DNA of 5,475 nucleotides from Bacteroidales bacterium (GTDB lineage Bacteria; Bacteroidota; Bacteroidia; Bacteroidales; BM520), in the NCBI GenBank assembly GCA_023230285.1, contig JALNXP010000173.1:1-5475 (forward strand), written 5' to 3'. The position numbers were made by a program, and so were the translations under genes. Under the pieces are notes generated by a model, which was not told the origin of the DNA, did not search any database, and saw nothing but the letters and a program-made list of their open reading frames with translations. Below, one piece after another: positions 1 through 5,475 of this stretch (positions are counted from its first letter, which is position 1; each line of letters opens with the position of its first letter).

Positions 1-1
1 G

Positions 2-364
2 GAAACGCCGAAGGGAAAGGGATTGTGGATTAAAGATTCCCCGGGAAGAGAAATCGAATTGCTTTCAGGCATGGCTGTCGCCGGTGCGGACATCATCATG
101 TTTTCTACGGGGAGAGGCGCTCCTCAAGGGTTCCCCGTTGTACCGGTTATGAAAATTTGCGGAAATCCGATCACGTATCAGAAGATGATTCATGACATGG
201 ACGTGAATGCCGGATTGATTACGCTTGGCGAGAAATCGGTTGAGGAGATAGGCGAACAAACGCTTGAGATGCTGCTTCGTGTGGCAAGTGGCGAAACAAC
301 GAAAGGCGAGTCCATCAAGTACTGTAAATCGATGGACTTCTATATGCTTGGTCCGGTCATTTGA
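2..364 (+). CDS. UxaA-family sugar-acid dehydratase/lyase, C-terminal fragment (5' end outside window)
   Basis: The frame is open from the first complete codon to a TGA at 362-364, giving the last 120 residues. Seen: a start resembling the family's (E/D)TP-K-x-G-L-x-x-x-D-(S/T)P signature (fragment residues 1-14), a hydrophobic GMAVAGADIIMF stretch, TGRG at 36-39, and VPVMKICGNP at 47-56, followed by HDMDVNAG. This order is typical of the C-terminal catalytic domain of the UxaA/GarD family, which includes altronate dehydratase, galactarate dehydratase and the large subunit of sulfolactate sulfo-lyase (SuyB). These are cytosolic metal-dependent lyases. The C-terminus ends in MDFYMLGPVI rather than the REIAIFKDGVTL-like tail I recall for classical UxaA/GarD, so a less studied subfamily is possible. 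The TTG at 23 is an internal codon, not the start. The permease gene follows 35 bases downstream with no terminator between, implying one operon. Family call is firm; substrate is not. Confidence 0.9.
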   Translation, partial: ETPKGKGLWIKDSPGREIELLSGMAVAGADIIMFSTGRGAPQGFPVVPVMKICGNPITYQKMIHDMDVNAGLITLGEKSVEEIGEQTLEMLLRVASGETTKGESIKYCKSMDFYMLGPVI

Positions 365-399
365 CGAATTCGTAATGCCCTTACAAAAGGAGGTTTGGC

Positions 400-1791
400 A
401 TGACAACTGATGTCAATATTGTACGGGTTTTTTTAGGGTTGGTGGTAGCGATAGGATTGATTTTCTATCTCTCATCAAAAACAAAGGTCCATGTTTTCAT
501 TGCGATGATTCTTGGATCCGTCGTTGCGGGTTTGATTGTTGGATTGCCGGTCAACAAGATTACGGCATCGATTAAATCGGGGTTTGGCGGGACGCTCGGT
601 TCCATCGGCATTATCATCGGTTTGGGCGTCATGATGGGTGCGATTTTCGAAGCAAGTGGAGCCGCCAACAAAATGGCTCTCGTCTTCATTAAGCTCTTGG
701 GAAAAGGGAAAGAAGACATAGCAATGGCCATCACAGGCTTCTTTGTGTCCATTCCTGTATTTTGTGATAGCGCAATGGTGATATTGAGCCCATTGGCAAA
801 ATCCCTTTCCCGGAAATCGGGGAGGAGTGTGGTGACGATAGGTTGTGCGCTTGCTGCGGCATTGCTCACTACGCATTCGTTGGTTCCGCCGACGCCGGGC
901 CCCCTCGCAGTCGTCGGATATTTCAATCTTGATCTGGGGAAATTCATTCTTATAGGACTGGCCTATTCGATTCCTATCGCCATCTCCGGTGTGATTTATG
1001 CACGCCATGTCGGCAACAAGTCGTTGTTTCGTCTCCCTGACCCTGCAGATCCGGAGAACAAACTTATCGCTCGTCCATATAGTGCCGAAGAGATTAAGCA
1101 TGAGGAAGAATTGGAAAAGGATAAGACGCTTCCAAGCGCTTTCATGTCGTTCCAACCGATATTCCTTCCTATTATTCTCATCCTGATCAACACCATCATG
1201 TCTGCGGCGGGTGTGAAAGGTGCGGTAAAAACTTTCTTCGGATTGATCGGCGATCCCATCGTCGCCGTAATGATCGGTGTGCTCGTCGCCATTTATGGCC
1301 TGGCTCAGAATATCGAGCGGAAGAAAGTGGTCGGAATGCTCGACAAGTCCATACAACAGGCGGGTTTGATTATTTTGGTTACTGGCGCCGGAGGCGCTCT
1401 TGGTCAGATCCTGAAGGATAGTGGCGCCGGATCCGCACTTGCCAACATTATGGTTCACTCCCATATTCCCGGCATCCTGCTTCCCTTCCTGATGGCATAT
1501 CTTCTTCGGTTTGTCAGCGGTTCCGCAACCGTCGGGATGCTTACTGCCGGTGCGATGACGGCACCCATCATTCTTGAGATGGGAACGGTTAATCCTTATC
1601 TCGCTGCCGTTGCGTGCTGCATCGGTTCCATCGGTGTTACGAATGTTCATGACAGTTACTTCTGGGTCGTGAACAAATGCATCGGTCTCACGGAGATGAA
1701 AGACATGTTCAAGAATTGGTTCGGATGTGTCCTTTGCTTGTCCACCACGGGTTTTGTCGTACTTATGGTCTCAAGTATTTTTATTCATTGA
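400..1791 (+). CDS. GntP-family sugar-acid:proton symporter
   Basis: Complete 463-residue polytopic membrane protein, close to the 440-450 residues usual for GntP/GntT-type gluconate:H+ symporters. Seen: a very hydrophobic protein with about 12 membrane segments, and family-typical blocks FCDSAMVILSPLA (121-133), HSLVPPTPGPLA (159-170), a charged cytosolic-type loop at about 206-248, GSATVGMLTAGAM (374-386) and VTNVHDSYFWVV (413-424). The ATG is set by an excellent ribosome binding site, AAAAGGAGG at 385-393, six bases upstream. Known members carry gluconate, idonate, fructuronate, glycerate or related hydroxy acids with protons. The adjoining UxaA-family gene suggests the cargo is that enzyme's substrate, or a close relative such as an aldonate, aldarate or sulfolactate; this is inference. 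The gene is the last of its operon and is followed 24 bases later by an intrinsic terminator. Family call is near certain; specificity is open. Confidence 0.95.
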   Translation: MTTDVNIVRVFLGLVVAIGLIFYLSSKTKVHVFIAMILGSVVAGLIVGLPVNKITASIKSGFGGTLGSIGIIIGLGVMMGAIFEASGAANKMALVFIKLLGKGKEDIAMAITGFFVSIPVFCDSAMVILSPLAKSLSRKSGRSVVTIGCALAAALLTTHSLVPPTPGPLAVVGYFNLDLGKFILIGLAYSIPIAISGVIYARHVGNKSLFRLPDPADPENKLIARPYSAEEIKHEEELEKDKTLPSAFMSFQPIFLPIILILINTIMSAAGVKGAVKTFFGLIGDPIVAVMIGVLVAIYGLAQNIERKKVVGMLDKSIQQAGLIILVTGAGGALGQILKDSGAGSALANIMVHSHIPGILLPFLMAYLLRFVSGSATVGMLTAGAMTAPIILEMGTVNPYLAAVACCIGSIGVTNVHDSYFWVVNKCIGLTEMKDMFKNWFGCVLCLSTTGFVVLMVSSIFIH

Positions 1792-1815
1792 TACGTTCTT
1801 CTCTGTTATCATGAG

Positions 1816-1849
1816 GGGGTTCCCTTTTTTAAAGAGGAACCCCATTTTT
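1816..1849 (+). terminator. Intrinsic terminator of the dehydratase-permease operon
   Basis: GGGGTTCC (1816-1823) pairs perfectly with GGAACCCC (1836-1843). The stem may extend inwards past one C-A mismatch, and the loop is A/T-rich. An A and five Ts follow at 1844-1849. It lies 24 bases after the permease stop codon, as expected for a rho-independent terminator. Confidence 0.88.
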
Positions 1850-1860
1850 ATGAGTCATTC

Positions 1861-1894
1861 ATGCATCGGATCCCTTTGCGTGGATTCGATGCAT
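1861..1894. repeat. 13-bp hairpin after the permease terminator
   Basis: ATGCATCGGATCC (1861-1873) and GGATTCGATGCAT (1882-1894) form a 13-bp stem with a single G-T (G.U in RNA) pair and an 8-base loop. A second short inverted repeat, TATCTTT-GG-AAAGATA (1894-1909), abuts it. Neither is followed by a T tract on either strand, so they do not look like a second terminator. A palindromic intergenic repeat, an RNA 3'-end stabiliser or the scar of a mobile element are possible. Only one copy is in this window. Confidence 0.6.
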
Positions 1895-1909
1895 ATCTTT
1901 GGAAAGATA

Positions 1910-2348
1910 CATAAAAAACACTAAGGGCTTCCATCTCCTGACGTTGTTCTGGAACAACGGAACGAATAGGTCTCCGTCGAGGGCGTATCGCTCAGTTCGG
2001 CGAACGGGGGGCATAACGCACATGCTGAAAGTAACTTGCACCCTGGCATCATCCGCAGGGAATCGATGAAGAAGGCCCCCAACATGTCGTTGATGTGCTT
2101 GCGTTGGCAAAGCGGAATGCCATACGAGTCGGACCGGCAACGTCAATTCCACAATGGATTACGACGTAATAGGAAATATCCTCAAACGGGTCTCCCAACC
2201 CCGCTGCAAAACTCCCGTAAAAACATTTATGAAACAGAAGCCTACGGGAACGGCCAATTCCTTCACTTTCGATGATTGCTGACAATCTCTCACCTAAACA
2301 AATATAATTATTTCTCCATTCCTTTGTTTTATCTGTCGTATAAGAGAG
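1910..2348. other. Gene-free stretch, possibly decayed coding sequence
   Basis: No recognisable gene. Between about 1925 and 2280 the composition is richer in GC than the AT-rich flank after 2280, and several short overlapping frames are open: on the - strand 2285-2049 (78 codons) and 2152-1859 (97 codons), on the + strand 2036-2275. None has a convincing ribosome binding site, and none matches a protein family I recognise. Two overlapping - strand frames with neighbouring stops would fit a frameshifted remnant, but ordinary intergenic DNA is equally compatible. A 7-bp inverted repeat, TCCCGTA/TACGGGA (2213-2219, 2243-2249), is present. From about 2280 to 2348 the sequence is AT-rich and featureless. 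Confidence 0.3.
1942..1959. promoter_or_regulatory. 18-base operator-like inverted repeat
   Basis: CGTTGTTC (1942-1949) and GAACAACG (1952-1959) are perfect inverted copies separated by only TG. The short spacer and symmetry resemble a dimeric repressor site more than an RNA hairpin, but no promoter or gene start is visible beside it. It may be an orphan site left from a lost gene or chance. Confidence 0.3.
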
Positions 2349-2388
2349 AAGGTCGTCGTTTTAGCCACCAAACCGATACGACGACCTT
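2349..2388 (-). terminator. Hairpin between the convergent units, probable terminator of the hydrolase gene
   Basis: AAGGTCGTCGT (2349-2359) and ACGACGACCTT (2378-2388) form a perfect 11-bp stem with an 18-base loop, 42 bases after the hydrolase stop. Read on the - strand it is followed by CTCTCTTATA, a pyrimidine-rich but poor U tract. Read on the + strand it is followed by TT then CCC. It is therefore a plausible but non-canonical, possibly bidirectional, terminator. The large loop weakens the call. Confidence 0.5.
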
Positions 2389-2430
2389 TTCCCGTTCTCG
2401 TTTTCAAGCGAGGATATCAATCGATCATTT

Positions 2431-4566
2431 TCAGAATATCCCTAACCATTTTGTTGCGAAATTACCGAGAAGATAGAAACTTGTCGACGACTGGGCACTG
2501 CAGATCATCCAACAGGTAATCGCCGTATTGACGAAAGCCCCGAGCCAAACGCTTCCGGTCTGGTTGTAGAACTTACGCCCAAGCAATGCAAACAGAGGGA
2601 CATTGACAAGCATCGGCCACGTTGAAATGAGAGCCATCGAAGGCATAATCCCCACACCTGTTTTCCAATAAGTGAGATAACAGGTTCCGTAACTGATAAA
2701 GCAGGCTATGTACAATCCTATGCAGGAAATAACAACCTGTAATGCCGTGTTGCGTCCGTCGCTCATGTCCTTCATTCTTCCCGCATTCACAAAAATGCCG
2801 CCGATAAGAAAAGTCGGCAAGATGACGATTGCATACCGTAAGCAAAGCATGAAATTCTGGGGGGGCATATCCTTTACTCCCGTATCCCAGAACCGATAAT
2901 CCTGATGGAAAAGGTATTTTATTGTCACAAGCGAGTAATACGCGCAGATGAACAGAATGGTGGACAAAAGAAAGTATTTGCCCACAAGAGATGGTTTCGT
3001 TATGAAATTAAGGGAACGCAGGATATTGATGTTCTTTTTCTTGTGATTGTACAGGACGAAAATGGTGAGGAGGATTAACGAACCCGCAGCAATCAGCCAC
3101 ATGAAGGTGATATGGATATCTGCGGTGAAATCCATCGACAATAATTTCTTTACCCATAGCGTCTTGAATCCAAGAGCGGGACCGTTTTGAGTGACAAAAC
3201 GTATTGTAAGGAAAGTAAGCAATACATACACCAAGGAAACCAACCAGAATACAGTACTTTTCTTGCTGACGAAAGGTTCGCAAGTGTCCTGTTTGCATCC
3301 GGCGAAATACTTGTTCTTCATAAGGATTCCGGCGAGCGCCACTAAAGCAAAACACATTGAGAGCAACGCCAAGAAGTTAAGAAATTCCCTGAACATGAAA
3401 TGAATATGGGAAGCAGCAAGAGGGACAGTGACAGGATCGGTCATCTCTCCACGATTATATGATAACACCTGCTCAAAGTACTTAACCATGTGGGATGCCG
3501 CATCCTTACTGAAATAATCCCGTGCATGAGAATTAAAAGGCGTAAAAATAATTCGTGTGGAACGATTTTTAAAAGCCTGCTGAAGTGCATGGTTCGTCGC
3601 AACGGAAGTGTTCTCTATGGTTCCGAGGACAGTACTTGTGGGCCGTTTCTCACTTGTATAGGTCTTTACCTGATACCATGTGTCTATATTGATTTTTCCT
3701 GCGGTTTGGAACCGTTCAAGCATGCTTTCATTTTCAAGATTCTTCTGTCCCACTCCCGCTCTTCCTTCATTGAAAAGAGCAATCTGCCAGCATGCATTGC
3801 AGTTCGGTACACGGGTAACCTCATACCCTCCGACACTTACTTTGGTCTCGTTCAACCCCCAGTTTCCTCCCAACACAAGGACTGCATAGACGGTATTGTC
3901 CAAATACTTTTTCTTTTCAGCTTTCAGTGCATAGTAATACGGGAGCTGGTCAGATGAGAGACGTTCTTCGGCAAGAGTATCGGCGTCAGAAGATATCTCC
4001 TCGTATGAAAACCTTTGACCGAATGTGTCATAGAGAACATTGATCATCAAATCGTTGAGTGTATAGGGACTGCAATCCGCGTCAACTACTGCTGCAACAC
4101 GTTGTGAACCTTGCGAATGCCCCACAAGAGCTATACGGGTTGTATCTATGTATTGCAAAGTCCTCATGTATTTCAGTGCGTCATAGATACCGCCCGTGGG
4201 ATCACTTCCGTCTGAAGTTTCCGAAGCTCCCGAGCCATAGGCCGAAACGCTCAATACCACAAACCCCCGACGAGCGAATTCCTCCGCAAGTCCATTTACG
4301 GTGCTTTTGGTGCAACTCATTCCATGGGTTACAAGTATTGCGGGTAATTTGTCTTTTGCCGTAACTATCCTCGGTGTATAAAGAGTTGCCTGTATCACGG
4401 AACCCCTTGAATCAAACGAGATATCATTTATCTTGATTTTTCCCCAATCGCAAGCGATCATATAAGCGAAAAAACTGCTCAACATAATGATCGTAACCGT
4501 GATGACCAAAATCCTTTTGCACCCTTGGACCGTACCAAAAGTCAACATATGTGGTTTTTCAGACAT
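2431..4566 (-). CDS. Membrane-anchored alpha/beta-hydrolase with a C-terminal polytopic membrane domain
   Basis: Complete 711-residue protein. Seen, in order: a positive-inside N-terminus (K17-R18), one membrane segment at about 19-38, an alpha/beta-hydrolase domain at about 45-370, then roughly eight hydrophobic helices (about 392-415, 438-457, 485-506, 528-548, 573-594, 608-630, 640-662, 672-690). The hydrolase core has the oxyanion-loop HG (ILVTHGMS, 77-84), GFVVLSVSAYGSG (101-113), and the nucleophile elbow GHSQG (149-153, Ser151). His347 in NSHARD (345-350) is the likely catalytic base; the acid is not clear. This resembles dienelactone-hydrolase/acyl-esterase-type folds, and the topology puts the domain outside the membrane. 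No known family member lets me name the substrate; an ester, acyl or peptide bond in envelope material or imported compounds is possible. The ATG is chosen by GGGGAGGAG five bases upstream. Cys39 ends the first segment but the lipobox is poor. It converges on the permease operon. Confidence 0.9.
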   Translation of the reverse strand: MSEKPHMLTFGTVQGCKRILVITVTIIMLSSFFAYMIACDWGKIKINDISFDSRGSVIQATLYTPRIVTAKDKLPAILVTHGMSCTKSTVNGLAEEFARRGFVVLSVSAYGSGASETSDGSDPTGGIYDALKYMRTLQYIDTTRIALVGHSQGSQRVAAVVDADCSPYTLNDLMINVLYDTFGQRFSYEEISSDADTLAEERLSSDQLPYYYALKAEKKKYLDNTVYAVLVLGGNWGLNETKVSVGGYEVTRVPNCNACWQIALFNEGRAGVGQKNLENESMLERFQTAGKINIDTWYQVKTYTSEKRPTSTVLGTIENTSVATNHALQQAFKNRSTRIIFTPFNSHARDYFSKDAASHMVKYFEQVLSYNRGEMTDPVTVPLAASHIHFMFREFLNFLALLSMCFALVALAGILMKNKYFAGCKQDTCEPFVSKKSTVFWLVSLVYVLLTFLTIRFVTQNGPALGFKTLWVKKLLSMDFTADIHITFMWLIAAGSLILLTIFVLYNHKKKNINILRSLNFITKPSLVGKYFLLSTILFICAYYSLVTIKYLFHQDYRFWDTGVKDMPPQNFMLCLRYAIVILPTFLIGGIFVNAGRMKDMSDGRNTALQVVISCIGLYIACFISYGTCYLTYWKTGVGIMPSMALISTWPMLVNVPLFALLGRKFYNQTGSVWLGAFVNTAITCWMICSAQSSTSFYLLGNFATKWLGIF

Positions 4567-4571
4567 AAAAT

Positions 4572-4588
4572 CTCCTCCCCTTTTGGGG
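4572..4588 (-). promoter_or_regulatory. Ribosome binding site overlapped by a small hairpin
   Basis: On the - strand the hydrolase ribosome binding site GGGGAGGAG (4580-4572) is preceded directly by CCCCAAAA, so CCCC-AAAA-GGGG (4588-4577) can fold as a four-GC-pair stem with an AAAA loop. The 3' arm is the first half of the ribosome binding site, although AGGAG itself stays unpaired. It may modestly tune translation; the short stem could also be chance. Confidence 0.4.
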
Positions 4589-4709
4589 CAATGCGAATCC
4601 TTTCATTATCAAAATGATTTTGTTACCTCGTGTAAAAAAGGACGTTGCGCATCTGTTCAAACGGAATCGTAATCTTTCCATAAGACATCCGTTCGAAACA
4701 GTTACGTAG

Positions 4710-4877
4710 TTATCCTTTTATGAGGTCCCCCCCTTGTACTTTTATTCCATGGACTTTGAACGATTCAGAATCCATTGCACCTCCTTTTCCCATTTTTAAT
4801 CGGAAAATTCCTCCCCTCGACGGCTCCGCAAAACACGTCAGAAAACCATACTCTTCAACGGGATTGTCTTTATTCAT
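4710..4877 (-). CDS. Short ORF or gene remnant in the hydrolase leader (55 residues)
   Basis: I do not recognise this protein. The ATG at 4877 has a weak AAAGG six bases upstream; a TTG at 4898 in the same frame directly follows a stop codon and has no good ribosome binding site. An internal ATG at 4775 has a far better one, AAAAGGAGG (4788-4780), four bases upstream, and would give only 21 residues starting MDSESFKVHG. The frame stops at TAA 4712-4710, but the same frame then stays open for 28 more codons to TAA 4625-4623. That pattern fits a remnant with a nonsense mutation, a leader peptide, or chance. No membrane segment or known motif is seen. It lies between a good - strand promoter and the hydrolase gene, in the same direction, so it would be on the same transcript. 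A run of seven Gs (4733-4727) lies near its end. Confidence 0.35.
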   Translation of the reverse strand: MNKDNPVEEYGFLTCFAEPSRGGIFRLKMGKGGAMDSESFKVHGIKVQGGDLIKG

Positions 4878-4960
4878 AAGAGGCCTTTCTTTCGCCAATC
4901 AATCTCGATGAAGCAAGAACTCACCGTCGTCTTGGTTTCTTTCGTTTTTTGTGTTCTTCC

Positions 4961-4972
4961 AGAGAATTCTCT
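4961..4972. promoter_or_regulatory. Perfect 12-bp palindrome in the leader, possible auxiliary operator
   Basis: AGAGAATTCTCT is fully self-complementary. Its centre is 30 bp, close to three helical turns, from the centre of the palindrome at 4991-5002. Both lie downstream of the predicted - strand start site, so it could be a second repressor site on about the same DNA face. The two sequences differ, so one protein binding both is not assured. Confidence 0.3.
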
Positions 4973-4985
4973 TTCAGCAGTAATA

Positions 4986-5002
4986 ACGTGTACGTTAACG
5001 TA
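4986..5002. promoter_or_regulatory. Probable repressor operator (TACGTTAACGTA palindrome plus extra half-site)
   Basis: TACGTTAACGTA (4991-5002) is a perfect 12-bp palindrome. A further ACGT at 4986-4989 makes three ACGT units spaced six bases apart, so AACGT-GT-ACGTT also forms an overlapping inverted repeat. The palindrome sits about 7 to 18 bases after the predicted transcription start of the - strand promoter, a classic repressor position. The regulator family cannot be told from the site. Confidence 0.5.
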
Positions 5003-5015
5003 AGTCACAAAAAGG

Positions 5016-5043
5016 ATTTTATACCATTTTTTCATGCTGTCAA
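5016..5043 (-). promoter_or_regulatory. Sigma-70/sigma-A-type promoter for the hydrolase unit
   Basis: On the - strand, a consensus -35 TTGACA (5043-5038), a 16-bp spacer and a -10 TAAAAT (5021-5016, five of six matches) are present. An AT-rich stretch (5062-5049) upstream could act as an UP element. Transcription would start near 5009 and run through the short ORF into the hydrolase gene, giving a leader of about 440 bases before the hydrolase ATG. Confidence 0.68.
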
Positions 5044-5358
5044 CCCAAATTTTTTATATTTCGACCGAAGAATGCCGCACTTGAAGGGCGGAACATCGGA
5101 GAGTGGGGAAAATTGGGAAAAAAATCCCTGCGCATGAAGAGAGGACTGTCTGTGACATCCATTGTCGTGCAAGGTTGTTGCAAAATTCATGAGGATGTGG
5201 GACTTTTCTCAGGAAGTCCGTGGAGAATCCTAATTCCCGATTGGTTTTGTAATTTCATAAATCCTGCAGATATATCTATGTTGTCGACAGTAAAATGCAT
5301 GGACAACGTAGTGTCGTGCCCTACACTTAAGTTTAAGAAATAAGGGTAGAGGAGCATC
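5044..5358. other. Gene-free stretch with a possible insertion-sequence end
   Basis: No convincing gene. A + strand frame from 5113 to 5343 (76 codons) is open but lacks a ribosome binding site and any recognisable motif. GGTTGTTGCAAAATTC (5173-5188) resembles the terminal repeats of several insertion-sequence groups that carry GTTGCAAAA-type ends, and GTGCCCTACACTTAAG (5316-5331) loosely recalls IS231-like ends. Both are from memory and unproven; no matching opposite end lies in the window. GTTGTC/GACAAC (5280-5285, 5302-5307) is a 6-bp inverted repeat. No good + strand promoter is seen for the gene at 5359. Confidence 0.3.
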
Positions 5359-5475
5359 ATGGATTGGCTTGTTGGCGTAGAGGAAAAGGCAACGGACAAA
5401 TATCACGGCTTTACCAAGGACGTGCGCCTTCCCTTACCTTGTATTTGCATGAAAGCCGTCTCGAGCCATGCGGCA
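5359..5475 (+). CDS. Possible start of an unidentified gene (3' end outside window)
   Basis: An ATG at 5359 follows AGAGGAG (5348-5354) by four bases and the frame stays open for 39 codons to the edge. The peptide begins MDWLVGVEEKATDKYHGF and is soluble-looking, with no signal peptide or membrane segment in the visible part. I do not recognise a family. A competing frame (5337 to the end) is also open, which lowers confidence. If the preceding stretch is an insertion-sequence end, this could be an element-borne gene, but the visible residues do not resemble a transposase N-terminus I know. Confidence 0.42.
   Translation, partial: MDWLVGVEEKATDKYHGFTKDVRLPLPCICMKAVSSHAA

Noticed and set aside
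65..406. 113-codon - strand open frame opposite the UxaA-family fragment
   Set aside because: It is antisense to a recognised catalytic domain and encodes no recognisable protein.
475..1650. 391-codon - strand open frame opposite the permease gene
   Set aside because: It is the antisense shadow of a strongly supported GntP gene. Its product is an unnatural mix rich in Asn, Asp, His and Arg, with no ribosome binding site or recognisable domain.
3490..3957. 155-codon + strand open frame within the hydrolase gene
   Set aside because: It lies opposite a clear hydrolase reading frame, has no ribosome binding site, and shows no motif.
2431..4566. Lipoprotein signal at Cys39 of the hydrolase
   Set aside because: The residues before Cys39 (MIA) are a poor lipobox and the segment reads equally well as a plain membrane anchor.
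4600..4640. Second promoter close to the hydrolase gene (GATAAT on the - strand)
   Set aside because: No acceptable -35 element is found at 16-18 bp spacing; the promoter at 5043-5016 is far better.
4727..4733. Programmed or mutational frameshift at the run of seven Gs in the leader ORF
   Set aside because: All three frames meet a stop within about ten codons after the run, so a shift there would not give a longer product.
4720..4911. + strand open frame opposite the leader ORF
   Set aside because: No ribosome binding site. It is the complement of a - strand frame that has one, and lies within the leader of a - strand unit.
1..5475. CRISPR array, tRNA or rRNA genes
   Set aside because: No regularly spaced direct repeats, cloverleaf with a CCA-type end, or rRNA-like conserved blocks were seen on either strand.

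Overview
The window holds parts of two unrelated transcription units that converge, plus the start of a third gene at the right edge. Strong AGGAGG-type ribosome binding sites, a sigma-A/sigma-70-like promoter, a U-tailed intrinsic terminator and moderate GC suggest a Firmicutes-like anaerobe (Clostridia or Negativicutes). This is an inference; nothing here fixes the taxon.

Left part (1-1850, + strand). The C-terminal 120 residues of a UxaA-family sugar-acid dehydratase/lyase are followed after 35 bases by a complete GntP-family permease and then a clear intrinsic terminator. Together they look like the end of a catabolic operon: the permease imports a sugar acid or related hydroxy acid, and the UxaA-family enzyme removes water (or, in some relatives, sulfite) from it. 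The exact substrate cannot be read from this fragment.

Middle (1850-2430). About 580 bases lie between the two convergent units without a recognisable gene. They contain a 13-bp hairpin directly after the permease terminator, an 18-base operator-like inverted repeat, a block of mixed frames that may be decayed coding sequence, and an 11-bp hairpin that probably ends the opposing unit.

Centre (2431-5043, - strand). A 711-residue membrane protein combines an N-terminal anchor, a probably extracytoplasmic alpha/beta-hydrolase domain with a GHSQG nucleophile elbow, and about eight C-terminal membrane helices. Upstream is a leader of about 440 bases carrying a short ORF or gene remnant. It appears to be driven by a TTGACA/TAAAAT promoter. 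Two perfect 12-bp palindromes, 30 bp apart centre to centre, lie just downstream of the predicted start site, so the unit is probably repressor-controlled. Its substrate is unknown and it is the most novel part of the window.

Right edge (5044-5475). About 315 bases without a convincing gene include a sequence resembling some insertion-sequence ends. A possible new + strand gene then starts at 5359 with a good ribosome binding site and runs off the window.
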